Shown here: piece by piece, positions 1-8,826 of the stretch
How positions within the stretch are numbered: position 1 is the stretch's first letter
Layout of the letters: each line of letters starts with the position of its first letter
Program-made: the position numbers and the translations under genes
Assembly (NCBI RefSeq): GCF_042408735.1
Contig: NZ_JBHOQV010000137.1
Coordinates: 52,774-116,773 of the forward strand
DNA from: Thermogemmatispora sp042408735
Lineage (GTDB): Bacteria; Chloroflexota; Ktedonobacteria; Ktedonobacterales; Ktedonobacteraceae
DNA: 64,000 bases
Direction: 5' to 3'
Notes under the pieces: generated by a model
Seen by the model: only the letters and a program-made list of their open reading frames with translations
The model's database searches: none
Told to the model about the DNA's origin: nothing

Positions 1-75
1 CTGAGAGGAAGGGCTATCACGGTCTGCTATCCATTGTTGTCTCCTGCTTTGATGACCTCACATCTGGAGGATCTG

Positions 76-1653
76 ATGTCTAGCGTCAGTAAAGGTACAG
101 CCGGCACAACCACACATTTTGTACGCAATGCTACTGGTCTGGTGCGCGAGCTGTCGCCGTTTGATGCCTTCAACCTCGTCTTTTCGGCAGTGCTCATTCC
201 GGTCGGGATTACTCAGGTATTCTCATTTGCGCCCACGTTCTGGCCTGGTGCGAATGTCCTGGTCTCCTTTCTGCTCTCACTGCCGCTGGTCTTCTGCTTC
301 GGCATGGTCTACCTCTATTTCACGGTTGCCATGCCGCGCTCCGGGGGTGATTATGTCTGGGTCAGTCGGGTATTGGGGCCGGGAGTTGGCTTTCTGACGA
401 ACCTGACCCTCACCTTCGTCTTTACGACCTGGATCTCTTTTAATTTCACCACCATGCTGACGCTGCTCGGTCCCAGCCTGGGCTTTGTGGCCGGCTGGAA
501 CTGGGCCCCTGATCAGCTCACCCAGTTCCTGATCGCTACGGCCCTCACGCTGATCTTTGCGGCCCTGATGGTCTTGGGGGCGCGGCGCGTTGCCCGCTAT
601 ATGTTGGTCATGTTCGCTTTGGTCTGGCTGGGGATGCTTGTCTGGCTTGTTGGCCTGGCCATCACCGACCACAGCGCTTTCGTCGCCAATTTCAACGCTC
701 GCAGCGGCACGACACTCTCGCAGGTGGTCAGCCTGGCGGCCAGGGCTGGCTTTGCTCCCGGCTCAGGACTCGACTGGGCTGGGACGATCTTCGCCATGAT
801 CTACGCCTTCCAGGTCTTCACCGGCTTCCAGTGGACTGGCTACTTCGCGGGTGAGATCAAGAACGTGCGGCGGACGGCCACCTTCTCTATTCTGGGAGCC
901 CTGTTCTTGAGTGCCTTGCTCTACATTCTGGGGAGCGCCCTGATCTACCGCACCTATGGCACTGAGTTCGCCCCTCTGGTCTTCCTGGGCTTTAATGCCT
1001 CGCCGACTCCGCTTCCGTTCGCTCCCTACCTGCCTGCTCTGGTCAAGTTTCTTTCGTTGCCGTCCTTCTTGCAGATCTTTGTGGCGGCCTGCTTTGTGCT
1101 CTCGGTGCTTTGGTGGACGCCGACCGGCTTCATGATTGCTACGCGCAATCTCTTTGCCTGGTCGTTCGACCGTCTGGCGCCGGCGGGGGTGGCCGAGGTG
1201 AGCGAGCGGCTGCATACGCCCGTCATCGCGACGGTCGTCATTGCGCTCTGGGTCGAGGTGCTCAACTACCTCAACATCTATCAGGGGCTGAGCGCCTTGC
1301 TGATCAACGTGATTGCCGTTATGGCTCTGGCCTTCATTGCTGTGGCGCTGGCGGCTATCCTGATGCCCTTCACGCGGCGTCAGCTCTTTGAGGAGGCGCC
1401 AGCTCTGGTGCGAGCGCGGCTCTTGGGAATTCCGGTGTTGACGCTGGTGGGGATTGTGATGTTGCTGAGCTGGGCCTTTGTGCTCTATGTGACCTTCTCG
1501 ACGACGGCCTTCGGCAAGGTCTCGCCGCTCTCGATGGCCGAGGCCTTTGCTGTGCCGGTGCTGGGCCTGGTCTACTACCTGATTGTGCGCTTCGTGCGCC
1601 AGCGCCAGGGGATTCAGCTGAGCGCGGCCTTCCGCGAGATCCCGCCCGAGTAG
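76..1653 (+). CDS. APC-family amino acid/polyamine-type permease
   Basis: A polytopic membrane protein of 525 residues with about 12 hydrophobic segments. The N-terminal half starts with a short cytoplasmic stretch (LVRELSPFDAFNLVFSAV) and a first helix, then the MPRSGGDYVWVSR segment, which is the typical helix 2-3 loop of the APC superfamily (amino acid, polyamine and related permeases). The substrate cannot be read from the sequence. I start at 76 because GGAGG lies at 66-70, five bases upstream; in-frame TTG at 34 and ATG at 52 have no comparable site. The following gene cluster (BtpA-like protein, FGGY kinase, SDR) suggests that the permease feeds a small catabolic pathway, but APC carriers for sugars or polyols are not usual, so the link is positional only. 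Confidence 0.85.
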   Translation: MSSVSKGTAGTTTHFVRNATGLVRELSPFDAFNLVFSAVLIPVGITQVFSFAPTFWPGANVLVSFLLSLPLVFCFGMVYLYFTVAMPRSGGDYVWVSRVLGPGVGFLTNLTLTFVFTTWISFNFTTMLTLLGPSLGFVAGWNWAPDQLTQFLIATALTLIFAALMVLGARRVARYMLVMFALVWLGMLVWLVGLAITDHSAFVANFNARSGTTLSQVVSLAARAGFAPGSGLDWAGTIFAMIYAFQVFTGFQWTGYFAGEIKNVRRTATFSILGALFLSALLYILGSALIYRTYGTEFAPLVFLGFNASPTPLPFAPYLPALVKFLSLPSFLQIFVAACFVLSVLWWTPTGFMIATRNLFAWSFDRLAPAGVAEVSERLHTPVIATVVIALWVEVLNYLNIYQGLSALLINVIAVMALAFIAVALAAILMPFTRRQLFEEAPALVRARLLGIPVLTLVGIVMLLSWAFVLYVTFSTTAFGKVSPLSMAEAFAVPVLGLVYYLIVRFVRQRQGIQLSAAFREIPPE

Positions 1654-1770
1654 GAGAGCGGAAGGGGCCTGCGGTGGGTGGGCCGGAACGGAGGTGAGGC
1701 GCCAGATCTGGTGCTCGGTACTGGCCGCCGGTGGACCCTCGGGCCGGTCCTCCCTCGCCCGGCCTCTCCA

Positions 1771-1796
1771 TCCGGGCCGGTCTGGCCTGGCCCGGA
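1771..1796. terminator. GC hairpin after the permease gene
   Basis: Perfect 8-bp arms TCCGGGCC and GGCCCGGA enclose a 10-base loop in the 230-base gap between the permease and the BtpA-like gene. There is no T-tract, so it could be an attenuator or an mRNA-stabilising hairpin rather than a terminator. Confidence 0.3.
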
Positions 1797-1882
1797 CGGA
1801 CAGGGGGTGGCCCACCAGGGAAAGCGCCAGCGATGGATCGGATCGGTGTTTCGCTAGTTTCAAGCCAGGAGCAAGAGAGAAG

Positions 1883-2731
1883 ATGTCTGAGACAGGAGTT
1901 GGAGCGACGAGGGCGGAGCGTCCGCTCTTGGAGCAGCTTTTCGGGCGGGCGCGCCCGGTGATCGCGATGATGCATTTGCTCCCCTTGCCGGGGCGACCGC
2001 TCTACGATGGGCGTGGAGGGATGGCGGCTGTTGTCGATGCGCTGCGGCGGGACCTGGAGGTCTTGCAGGAGGGTGGGGTCGACGGACTCTTGTTTTGCAA
2101 CGAGGGAGATCGTCCCTACTCGCTGGCGGTCGAGCGCGCTCAGGTTGCGGCTATGGCGGCGGCGATTGGTGAGCTGCGGCCCTCCATTGGCCTTCCCTAT
2201 GGGGTTGATATGCTCTGGGACCCGCTGGCGGCCCTGGCGGTGGCCCAGGCGGTGCGGGCCAGCTTCGTGCGCGAGGTCTTCACTGGGATCTATGACAGCG
2301 ATATGGGCCTCTGGCAGCCGAATGCGGCGGCGGCCCTGGATTATCGCCGTCAGATCGGAGCTGAGGGCGTTCGCCTCTTCTTCAACATCGAGCCGGAGTT
2401 TGCGCGTCCCCTAGGGCCGCGGCCTATCGGAGCGCTGGCGCGCAGCGTGGTCGTCTCTTCGCTGGCCGATGCCATTCTGATTTCCGGGCCGATGGCTGGG
2501 GCGGAGGCCGATCTGAGCCATTTGCGCGAGGCTAAGGCCGCGGTGCCTTCTGTTCCGGTGTTGGCGAATACGGGGGTGCGCATCGAGACCGTGCGGGCGA
2601 CGCTGGCGGTGGCCGATGGGGTAATCGTAGGCACGGGTCTCAAGCGCGATGGCTACACCTGGAATCCGGTCGATCCGGAGCGCGTGCGGCGCTTTATGGA
2701 AGAAGTGCGGGCTGCCCGCGAGGAGGGCTAG
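1883..2731 (+). CDS. BtpA/SgcQ family protein
   Basis: A 282-residue soluble protein predicted to be a TIM barrel of the BtpA/SgcQ family. The N-terminal motif RPVIAMMHLLPLPGRPLY, the internal GVDGLLFCNEGDRPY and the C-terminal VLANTGVRIETV...ADGVIVGTGLKRDG are all characteristic. BtpA is needed for photosystem I accumulation in cyanobacteria, while SgcQ homologues sit in sugar operons; the biochemical activity is not established. Here the gene abuts an FGGY kinase (two bases between stop and start) and follows a permease, so a role in carbohydrate or nucleoside-sugar catabolism is the better guess. The ATG at 1883 is chosen because the family motif begins about 25 residues later; the reading frame upstream to 1694 is low-complexity and lacks similarity. 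Confidence 0.82.
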   Translation: MSETGVGATRAERPLLEQLFGRARPVIAMMHLLPLPGRPLYDGRGGMAAVVDALRRDLEVLQEGGVDGLLFCNEGDRPYSLAVERAQVAAMAAAIGELRPSIGLPYGVDMLWDPLAALAVAQAVRASFVREVFTGIYDSDMGLWQPNAAAALDYRRQIGAEGVRLFFNIEPEFARPLGPRPIGALARSVVVSSLADAILISGPMAGAEADLSHLREAKAAVPSVPVLANTGVRIETVRATLAVADGVIVGTGLKRDGYTWNPVDPERVRRFMEEVRAAREEG

Positions 2732-2733
2732 CC

Positions 2734-4278
2734 ATGCCCGGACAAGGGCGCTACGTGCTGGGGCTGGACGTGGGCACGACCGCTTTGAAGGCCGTGGCCC
2801 TGGAGCGCAAGCGCGGTCTGGTCGCTCAGGTCGATTATCCGCACGAGCTGCGCTCTCCCGCTCCTGGCTGGGCTGAGGAGGATGCTGAGCAGTGGTGGCG
2901 GACCTGTAGGGAGGCGATCCGGGCTTTGCTGGCGCAGGTCCCTGCCGACGAGGTGGCCGCCATCGGCGTCTCTGGCATGGTGCCGGCTATCGTCCTTCTT
3001 GACGCCACCGGCCACCCGCTGCGCCCGGCCATCCTGCAAAACGACGCCCGCGCGGCTCTCGAGGTCGAGGAGCTGCGCGCCGCTGTTGATGAACGTGAGT
3101 TTTTTCGCATCACGGGCACGATCGTCAATCAGCAAAACGTTGAACCGCGCTGGCGCTGGTTGTGCAGGCATGAGCCGGGCGTCGTTGAGCAGGTCGCCCA
3201 TCTGTGCGGCTCCTACGACTTTATTGTCTTCCGCCTGACAGGCCAGCTCTCGCTAGAAGAGAATTGGGCCGCTGAGAGCGCGCTCTACGACATCGAGCGC
3301 CATGCCTGGCATCAGCCCTACCTGGAGCGGGCCGGCCTAAGACAGGCCCTGCTGCCGCCTGTGCATGCTCCAACGGAGGTCGTGGGGGGAGTCTGCGCGG
3401 CGGTTGCTGCTGAGACCGGTCTGCGGGTGGGTACGCCGGTGGTGGCCGGCAGCGCCGACCATGTGGCGGCGGCCCTGGCGGCGGGCCTGACGCAGCAGGG
3501 CGAGGTTCTCCTGAAGTTTGGGGGAGCGGGCGATGTGCTCTATTGCAGCGATCGTCAGGAGCCTGATCCCCACTTTTACTTTGATTATCACGATGTGCCC
3601 GGGCTGATCCTCATCAATGGTTGCATGGCCTCCAGCGGCTCGCTGGTGAAGTGGTTCTCCCGCGAGCTGGCTGGCGGTCACTCGCTGAGCGAGCTGGATC
3701 AAGAAGCGGCGGGCGTGCCCGCGGGGGCGGATGGAGTGCTGGTGCTCCCCTATTTTCTCGGCGAGAAAACGCCGGTCTTTGATCCCCTGGCTCGTGGGGT
3801 CTTTGCGGGCGTCATGCTTCATCACAGGCGCGCTCATCTCTACCGCGCGATCCTGGAAGCCGTCTGCTATGGCTTTGCCCACCACCTGGCCCTCTTGCGC
3901 GAGGCGGGGCGCCCTATCCGCCGCGTCTATGCCGCCGATGGGGGAAGCCGCAGTGCTCTCTGGATGCAGATAGCCGCCGATGTGGTAGGTGAGCCGGTCA
4001 CCCTGGTGGCCGGCGAAGCGGCTTCCGCTCTGGGAGTGGCCTATGTCGCCGCTATGGGAGTCGGCCTGTTCGCTAACTGGGACGAGATTGCCCGCTTTAT
4101 CAGGCGTGGCCCAACTTATTCTCCCCGGGCGGAGCAGGCGGCAGTCTATCTCCGGGGCTTTCGCCTCTACCGCGATCTCTACCGCCGTCTGCAGCCGCTC
4201 TTCGTCGATCTGGCCCGCCTGAGCAACCCCTCTGACGGCCCGCAAGGTGGAGAGAGCGACAAGGGAGACAGGCGCTAG
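2734..4278 (+). CDS. FGGY-family carbohydrate kinase (xylulokinase-like)
   Basis: 514 residues, the usual length for FGGY kinases. The N-terminal phosphate-binding motif GLDVGTTALKAVAL (residues 9-22) is followed by a PGWAEEDAEQWW motif typical of xylulokinase and related enzymes, GVSGMVPAIVLLD, and in the C-terminal domain GSADHVAAALAAGL and FGGAGDV for nucleotide binding. It should phosphorylate a sugar or polyol with ATP in the cytoplasm; the exact substrate is uncertain. It starts two bases after the BtpA-like stop, with GGAGGG inside the end of that gene, so the two are co-translated. It differs from the second FGGY kinase at 33.5 kb in lacking the GQMHGLV xylulokinase signature, so the two are probably not redundant. 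Confidence 0.85.
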   Translation: MPGQGRYVLGLDVGTTALKAVALERKRGLVAQVDYPHELRSPAPGWAEEDAEQWWRTCREAIRALLAQVPADEVAAIGVSGMVPAIVLLDATGHPLRPAILQNDARAALEVEELRAAVDEREFFRITGTIVNQQNVEPRWRWLCRHEPGVVEQVAHLCGSYDFIVFRLTGQLSLEENWAAESALYDIERHAWHQPYLERAGLRQALLPPVHAPTEVVGGVCAAVAAETGLRVGTPVVAGSADHVAAALAAGLTQQGEVLLKFGGAGDVLYCSDRQEPDPHFYFDYHDVPGLILINGCMASSGSLVKWFSRELAGGHSLSELDQEAAGVPAGADGVLVLPYFLGEKTPVFDPLARGVFAGVMLHHRRAHLYRAILEAVCYGFAHHLALLREAGRPIRRVYAADGGSRSALWMQIAADVVGEPVTLVAGEAASALGVAYVAAMGVGLFANWDEIARFIRRGPTYSPRAEQAAVYLRGFRLYRDLYRRLQPLFVDLARLSNPSDGPQGGESDKGDRR

Positions 4279-4396
4279 CCGTTAGCTGGCTGGAACCCTG
4301 GCCCTGCCCGACTGGATGGATGGCTCGCTTGGGCGGGGCGGGACGGCCGGCGGACCAGATGCGTGAGTGATGTCTATTGAGGAAAGGCAAGAAGCT

Positions 4397-5182
4397 ATGC
4401 TCTTAGCTGGTTTACGTGGGTTTATTACTGGCGCTGGCGCCGGTATTGGCCGGGCCATTGCCCTGGAGATGGTGCGCGAGGGGGCTGATCTCTACATTAC
4501 TGATCTCGATGGCACGGCGGCTGAACGCACCGCCGCTGAGGCTCAGCAGCTGCGGCCCGAGGCCCATCTGTATGCGGCTCCCCTCGATGTGCGGGCGGCA
4601 GCGGCTGTTGCGGCTTGTGTCGAGGAGGCGGTGGCCCGGCTGGGTGGGTTGGAGCTGGCGGTCAATAACGCCGGCGTCTCCTCGATGGGGCGCGTCGTGG
4701 AGCTGTCTGAAGAGGACTGGGATTTCAATATGGATGTGAATGCCAAGGGAGTCTTTCTCTGTTGCCAGGCCGAGGTGCGCGCTCTCCTGCGGCTTGGCGG
4801 GCGGGGCAGCATCGTCAATATCGCCTCGATGGCGGGGAAAAAGGCCGCTCCCTTGCTGGCTCACTACTCCGCCTCCAAGTTCGCGGTCATAGGCTTTACC
4901 CAGGCGCTGGCATTGGAAACGGCGGAGGCGGGCATTCGCGTCAATGCCGTTTGCCCGGGCTATGTGCGTACGTCGATGCAGGAGCGTGAAGTGGTCTGGG
5001 AGGCGCGGCTCCGCGGTATCTCTCAGGAAGAGGTAATTGCCGATTATCTGCGAGCGATTCCCCTCGGACGCCTGGAGGAGCCTGAAGATGTGGCGCGCGT
5101 GGTGACCTTCCTGTTGAGCGATCGGGCGGCTTACATAACTGGTCAGGCCATTGATGTCAACGGTGGGGCCTTTATGGCCTGA
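4397..5182 (+). CDS. Short-chain dehydrogenase/reductase (SDR)
   Basis: Classical SDR of about 261 residues. It carries the Rossmann glycine motif TGAGAGIG near the N-terminus, NNAG in the middle, a catalytic serine in NIASMAG, the YSASK catalytic Tyr/Lys pair and the C-terminal PEDVARVVTFLLSDRAAYITGQAIDVNGG segment. It will be an NAD(P)-dependent oxidoreductase of a small hydroxyl/keto substrate. I place the start at 4397, where the classical N-terminus fits (LLAGLRGFITGAGAGIG) and GGAAAGG lies about 9 bases upstream; an in-frame ATG at 4370 is the alternative. Position 3' of the FGGY kinase suggests polyol or sugar oxidation in the same pathway. Confidence 0.85.
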   Translation: MLLAGLRGFITGAGAGIGRAIALEMVREGADLYITDLDGTAAERTAAEAQQLRPEAHLYAAPLDVRAAAAVAACVEEAVARLGGLELAVNNAGVSSMGRVVELSEEDWDFNMDVNAKGVFLCCQAEVRALLRLGGRGSIVNIASMAGKKAAPLLAHYSASKFAVIGFTQALALETAEAGIRVNAVCPGYVRTSMQEREVVWEARLRGISQEEVIADYLRAIPLGRLEEPEDVARVVTFLLSDRAAYITGQAIDVNGGAFMA

Positions 5183-5341
5183 GCTGAGCGCAGAGCTTGC
5201 CCTCTCGCCTGGTGGACTGCCGGTGCGCTGCGGCTGTGCCAGGGCCTGTCCCCCAGATCCAACGGGCAGGCCCGGTCCCGTCCGTCCTGTCTGTCACGAC
5301 TGCCCCTTGCTGGCTTTTGGGGCCGGAGGTAGGTCTTGCCG

Positions 5342-6313
5342 ATGTTCAGTTTTGGTTCACGAAGAACGACCATTTTCTTTGCTACCGACGTGCATGGATC
5401 CGAGCGCTGTTTCATGAAATTCATTAATAGCGCCCGGTTTTATAAAGCCAACGTCCTGATTCTGGGAGGAGATATTACCGGCAAAGCCCTGGTGCCGATT
5501 GTGCGCAGTGGCACCGGGGCCAGCTATCAGGCTTCTTTCCTTGGAGAGAATGTGACCCTGGAGTCCGAGGAGGCCGTTGCGGCCTTCGAGCGCCAGGTAC
5601 GCCATGCCGGGGCCTATCCTTTTCGCACCACGGCGGAGGAGTTGGCCGCTCTAGAGGCCGACCGCTCCCTGGTCGATCGCCTGTTTACGCGTCTGATGGT
5701 TGAGAGCGTCCAGCGCTGGTGCGAGCTGGCAGCTGAGCGCTTGCGAGGAACTGGCGTGCGCTGTTTCATCGATGCGGGCAACGATGATGAGCCGGAGATT
5801 GTCGAGGTCTTGAAGCAGGCCGACTACGTGGAGATGCCAGAGGGGGAGGTGGTCATGATCGACGACGAGCACGAGATGGTCAGTGCAGGCTTCGCTAATC
5901 TCACTCCCTGGCAGGCCCCGCGCGACATTCCCGATGAGGCGCTGGGACGCTTTATCGAGAGCATGGCCCGGCGTTTGCAGCACCCTGAGCGCGCGATCTT
6001 CAATATCCACGTCCCTCCCTATGGAAGTGGTCTGGATATTGCCCCGCTGCTGGATGAGCGGCTCAAGCCGGTAGTCGTGGGGGGAGAGATCGCCACAGGA
6101 CCGGTGGGTAGCCGGGCGGTGAGAGCCAGCATCGAGCGCTACCAGCCCCTGGTCTCGCTGCATGGCCATATTCATGAGTCACGCGCCGTAAGCAAGATCG
6201 GGCGCACTACCTGCATCAATCCCGGCAGCGAGTATGGCGATGGCCACCTGCGTGCCGCTCTCGTCAATCTGCAGGGCAAGAAGCTGCTCAGTTATCAGTT
6301 GGTGACGGGCTGA
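5342..6313 (+). CDS. Calcineurin-like metallophosphoesterase
   Basis: About 323 residues with the full metal-ligand set of the metallophosphoesterase fold: DVH in TIFFATDVHGSE, GGDITG, GNDDEPE, the histidine of FNIHVPPYG, and GHIH near the C-terminus (LHGHIHES). It should hydrolyse a phosphomonoester or diester using two metal ions; the substrate is unknown. The C-terminal TTCINPGSEYGDGHLRAALV matches the usual end of the domain. GGAGGT at 5325-5330 and AGG at 5331 support a start at 5342 or at the in-frame TTG at 5336; I use the ATG. No membrane segment or signal peptide is visible. Confidence 0.85.
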   Translation: MFSFGSRRTTIFFATDVHGSERCFMKFINSARFYKANVLILGGDITGKALVPIVRSGTGASYQASFLGENVTLESEEAVAAFERQVRHAGAYPFRTTAEELAALEADRSLVDRLFTRLMVESVQRWCELAAERLRGTGVRCFIDAGNDDEPEIVEVLKQADYVEMPEGEVVMIDDEHEMVSAGFANLTPWQAPRDIPDEALGRFIESMARRLQHPERAIFNIHVPPYGSGLDIAPLLDERLKPVVVGGEIATGPVGSRAVRASIERYQPLVSLHGHIHESRAVSKIGRTTCINPGSEYGDGHLRAALVNLQGKKLLSYQLVTG

Positions 6314-6343
6314 GCAGGCCGCGCGGGAGCGGAGCGCGAAGCC

Positions 6344-6393
6344 AGGGAGGGAGAAAGGAAGGAAGGAAGAAAGAGAAAGGAAGGAAAGGGAGA
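6344..6393 (+). repeat. 50-nt uninterrupted purine tract
   Basis: Fifty consecutive purines made of irregular GGAA/GGGA units run into the start codon of the next gene. It supplies several overlapping Shine-Dalgarno-like sites and could form a triplex. Low-complexity rather than a defined element. Confidence 0.6.
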
Positions 6394-7208
6394 TGGCCAT
6401 GAGAGAGCACGAGGCCGACACGAACAGGTGGCCAGAAGAGCGCCCTGAGCGCGGGATCACCCTGGAGGACGGAGCGGCTGAGGCCCAGCGCCTGGTGGCT
6501 GCCCTGCAGGCCCAGGGACTGGTGGCCCGCCTGCTAGGTGGACTGGCGGTGCGCCTGCGTTGCCCTAGTGCCCGCCAGCAGGCTCTGAGGCGCAGCTATG
6601 CCGATCTCGATTTTGTCTCTCCCCGTAAGCAGGCCCGGTTGCTGCGTGCGGCTCTGGAGGCCAACGGCTATAGCGCCGATCGGCGGTTTAACGCTCTGCA
6701 TGGCGAGCGGCGCCTGCTCTTCTACGATGAGAAGCGACAGCGGCAGGTCGATATCTTCCTGGGCGTCTTTGAGATGTGTCATAAGTTGGTCCTCGAGCCA
6801 CGCCTGCATCTGCACCCGCTCACCCTCAGTCCGGCGGATCTGCTGCTCACCAAGCTGCAGATTGTGGAACTGAACGCTAAGGATATACAGGATCTGCTGG
6901 CCTTGTTGCTGGATTTTCCCCCTCAGACCGCGGCGCTTGCTCCTGGGGAGCAACTGGATATGCCCCGGGTGATCGAGGTCTGCGCTCACGATTGGGGCTG
7001 GTATACCACGGTCAGCGATAACCTCCAGCGCCTGCTGACGGAGGCGGGGCAGCGCCTGGCCCCCGCCGAAGCAACCCTGGTCAAGGAACGAGTGACCTTG
7101 ATGGGCCATCTGCTGGCAGAGGCGCCCAAGTCGAGTGCCTGGAAGCTGCGCGCCCTGGTTGGCCGGCGCCTGCAGTGGTATGAGCTGCCCGAAGAGGTGC
7201 GGCGCTAG
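6393..7208 (+). CDS. Nucleotidyltransferase-fold protein, function unknown
   Basis: A 271-residue soluble protein. Residues 45-75 read LLGGLAVRLRCPS...RRSYADLDFVSP, which is the GG(L)AV...DLDF pattern of minimal nucleotidyltransferases (AbiEii/MNT-type), and a third acidic position follows in RQVDIFLG. After LTLSPADLLLTKLQIVELNAKDIQDLLALL the fold continues as in the uncharacterised NTP_transf-like proteins. A nucleotidyl transfer role is inferred from these motifs only; no antitoxin gene lies next to it, so I do not call a toxin-antitoxin pair. ATG at 6393 and 6399 are both possible; the second has better spacing from AAGGGAG. Confidence 0.65.
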   Translation: MAMREHEADTNRWPEERPERGITLEDGAAEAQRLVAALQAQGLVARLLGGLAVRLRCPSARQQALRRSYADLDFVSPRKQARLLRAALEANGYSADRRFNALHGERRLLFYDEKRQRQVDIFLGVFEMCHKLVLEPRLHLHPLTLSPADLLLTKLQIVELNAKDIQDLLALLLDFPPQTAALAPGEQLDMPRVIEVCAHDWGWYTTVSDNLQRLLTEAGQRLAPAEATLVKERVTLMGHLLAEAPKSSAWKLRALVGRRLQWYELPEEVRR

Positions 7209-7568
7209 ACGGAAAGTTAAGGGCGCGCGTGCTTGCCTGCCCCGGCCTCTTCTCCTCAGATCCGCCGGCGGCTCACTCGATCAGGCTCACGTGCGATCCA
7301 AAAAGCTATGTGCGCTCAGCAGATAGATTGAGTGCGCAATCGTGCTTTTTAGCCTTAGCGACGATCATGAGCACGCTGAAGGGCTGCTTGGGCCGATGCT
7401 TCCGCCAGAGGTCGATCTCGCTGCCACCGGTCCGTCCGGTAGAAGGGTGTTCGTTCGACCCGATCCTCAGCTTGAGCCTCTCTCTGGCCTGCCGTCGCCC
7501 GGCGCTGAGGTCTCTGCCTGACTGGCCAGAACGGGGAAGACTCCTCATCTCTGTGCGGCTCAGCTTGA
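7209..7568. other. Intergenic region without a recognised gene
   Basis: About 360 bases between the nucleotidyltransferase-like gene and an AT-rich palindrome upstream of the siderophore-interacting protein gene. Open frames here are short and show no protein-like composition. No RNA gene or terminator was recognised. Confidence 0.5.
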
Positions 7569-7588
7569 AGATATATCTTAATATATCT
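7569..7588. promoter_or_regulatory. AT-rich palindrome, candidate operator
   Basis: AGATATAT and ATATATCT form perfect 8-bp arms around CTTA. The 20 bases are pure AT apart from three positions, in DNA that is otherwise about 60% GC. It lies 129 bases before the start of the siderophore-interacting protein gene. It does not match the Fur or DtxR/IdeR consensus that I know, so the cognate regulator is open. Confidence 0.45.
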
Positions 7589-7716
7589 GATATGAGGGTG
7601 GTCTGGCTCTGGCCCGGAAGGATGCGAGCCGGGCTACCGGCCAGGCTGGCATAGCCTCAACTCTCTGCGCACGAGTAGGCGAAGACAAAGAAAGAAGGAG
7701 ATAAGAAAAGATTGCT

Positions 7717-8499
7717 ATGCATAGAGCTGAGACGTCGGAAGTCAATCAGTTCCGGGTGCATGAGCCGCAGGAGCTGGCGGCCCGTCTGGGGGCCAGGCAT
7801 CTGACTCTTCAGGTTGCTGAGACGTACCTGCTCAGGCCCCATCTGCGGCATATCAGGTTGCAAGGCGAGGAGCTAGCCGATTTTACCTGGCTTCCTGGAC
7901 AGGACGTGATGATCTGGCTGGCAGCTCCAGATGGGCGCAGGCTCTACCGCCGCTACACCATTCGCCACTGCGATAACGCGGCCAGGACGCTGGATCTGGC
8001 CGTCTTTCTCCACGGAAAGGCTGGTCCTGGGGAGCGCTGGGCCCAGAGCCTTCAGCCTGGCGAGGTTGTTGATCTGGTGGGACCGCGCGGCAAGATTACC
8101 CTGGCTGAGGCTCCCTGGCATCTCTTTGTGGGAGACGAGGCCTTTCTTCCCGCCACCCTGGCCATGTTGGCGGCCCTCCCGGCGGGCAGACCGGCCTGGG
8201 CCTTGCTCGAGATTGCCAGTCCGGAAGAGGCAGTTCCCCCAGTCACTCGGGCCGACCTGCATCTCTCCTGGATCTATCGCGGCAGTAAAGACGCCGGCGA
8301 TCCCGAGCCTCTGGTGGCGGCCAGCAGGGCGCTCGCTCTACCAGGCTCCTCTGGCCAGGTCTACGTTGGGGCCGAACTCCAGGTTGCTCGGGCGCTGAGC
8401 GCTGTGCTGGAGGAGCGTGGCTTTGCCCGGGAGCAGCTCTCCGTCAAGGCTTACTGGGTGCGGGGACGGGCCAACGCCGCTATTGGGGAGCCGAAGTAG
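7717..8499 (+). CDS. Siderophore-interacting protein (FAD-dependent ferric-siderophore reductase family)
   Basis: 260 residues, the normal length for the SIP/ViuB family. Residues 78-83 are RRYTIR, the FAD-binding RxYTxR motif; GPRGKI follows, then GDEAFLPA (about 139-146), the start of the SIP C-terminal domain, and a final AYWVRGRANAAIGE, the conserved end of the family. These proteins reduce ferric siderophores in the cytoplasm with NAD(P)H to release iron. No siderophore synthesis or uptake gene is adjacent. AAGGAG lies 16 bases upstream, rather far, but no better start is present. An AT-rich palindrome at 7569-7588 could be its regulatory site. Confidence 0.88.
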   Translation: MHRAETSEVNQFRVHEPQELAARLGARHLTLQVAETYLLRPHLRHIRLQGEELADFTWLPGQDVMIWLAAPDGRRLYRRYTIRHCDNAARTLDLAVFLHGKAGPGERWAQSLQPGEVVDLVGPRGKITLAEAPWHLFVGDEAFLPATLAMLAALPAGRPAWALLEIASPEEAVPPVTRADLHLSWIYRGSKDAGDPEPLVAASRALALPGSSGQVYVGAELQVARALSAVLEERGFAREQLSVKAYWVRGRANAAIGEPK

Positions 8500-8826
8500 T
8501 CCTCTTTTGATCCCGTAACCCAATCTGGACAGACCTATAAAAAATCTGTTAATAAAAGGGAGTGGTCTTCTCAACTGGCTGTGCTGACAGTTGACAGAGG
8601 CTGACTGGCTTACCTACACTCTGAATTGAGCGCTGTCGCCCCGATCGGCAACAGCGCCGGGCCTGGTGTGGTCCGCTTGCCTGGGCACAAGGCAGGGATC
8701 TGGCTGGCAGAGGTGGGTGAGAGGTGGCTGGCTGGACCCTCCCGCTTTATTTCTCTGCCTGTCTGTCTGTTTTCCTTGCTGCAGCCAACGGCGCCAGGTC
8801 ATTCCTCCGTGGAAAGGAGCTTCCCA
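8500..8826. other. Intergenic region without a recognised gene
   Basis: 327 bases. It contains an AT-rich stretch near 8530-8560 (CTATAAAAAATCTG) that could hold a promoter, but no -35 element at a usable spacing is seen. The rest is pyrimidine-rich leader before the methyltransferase gene. Confidence 0.4.

Noticed and set aside
6393..7208. Nucleotidyltransferase-like gene as part of an AbiEii-type toxin-antitoxin pair
   Set aside because: No antitoxin-like gene precedes or follows it, and the neighbours are unrelated metabolic genes.
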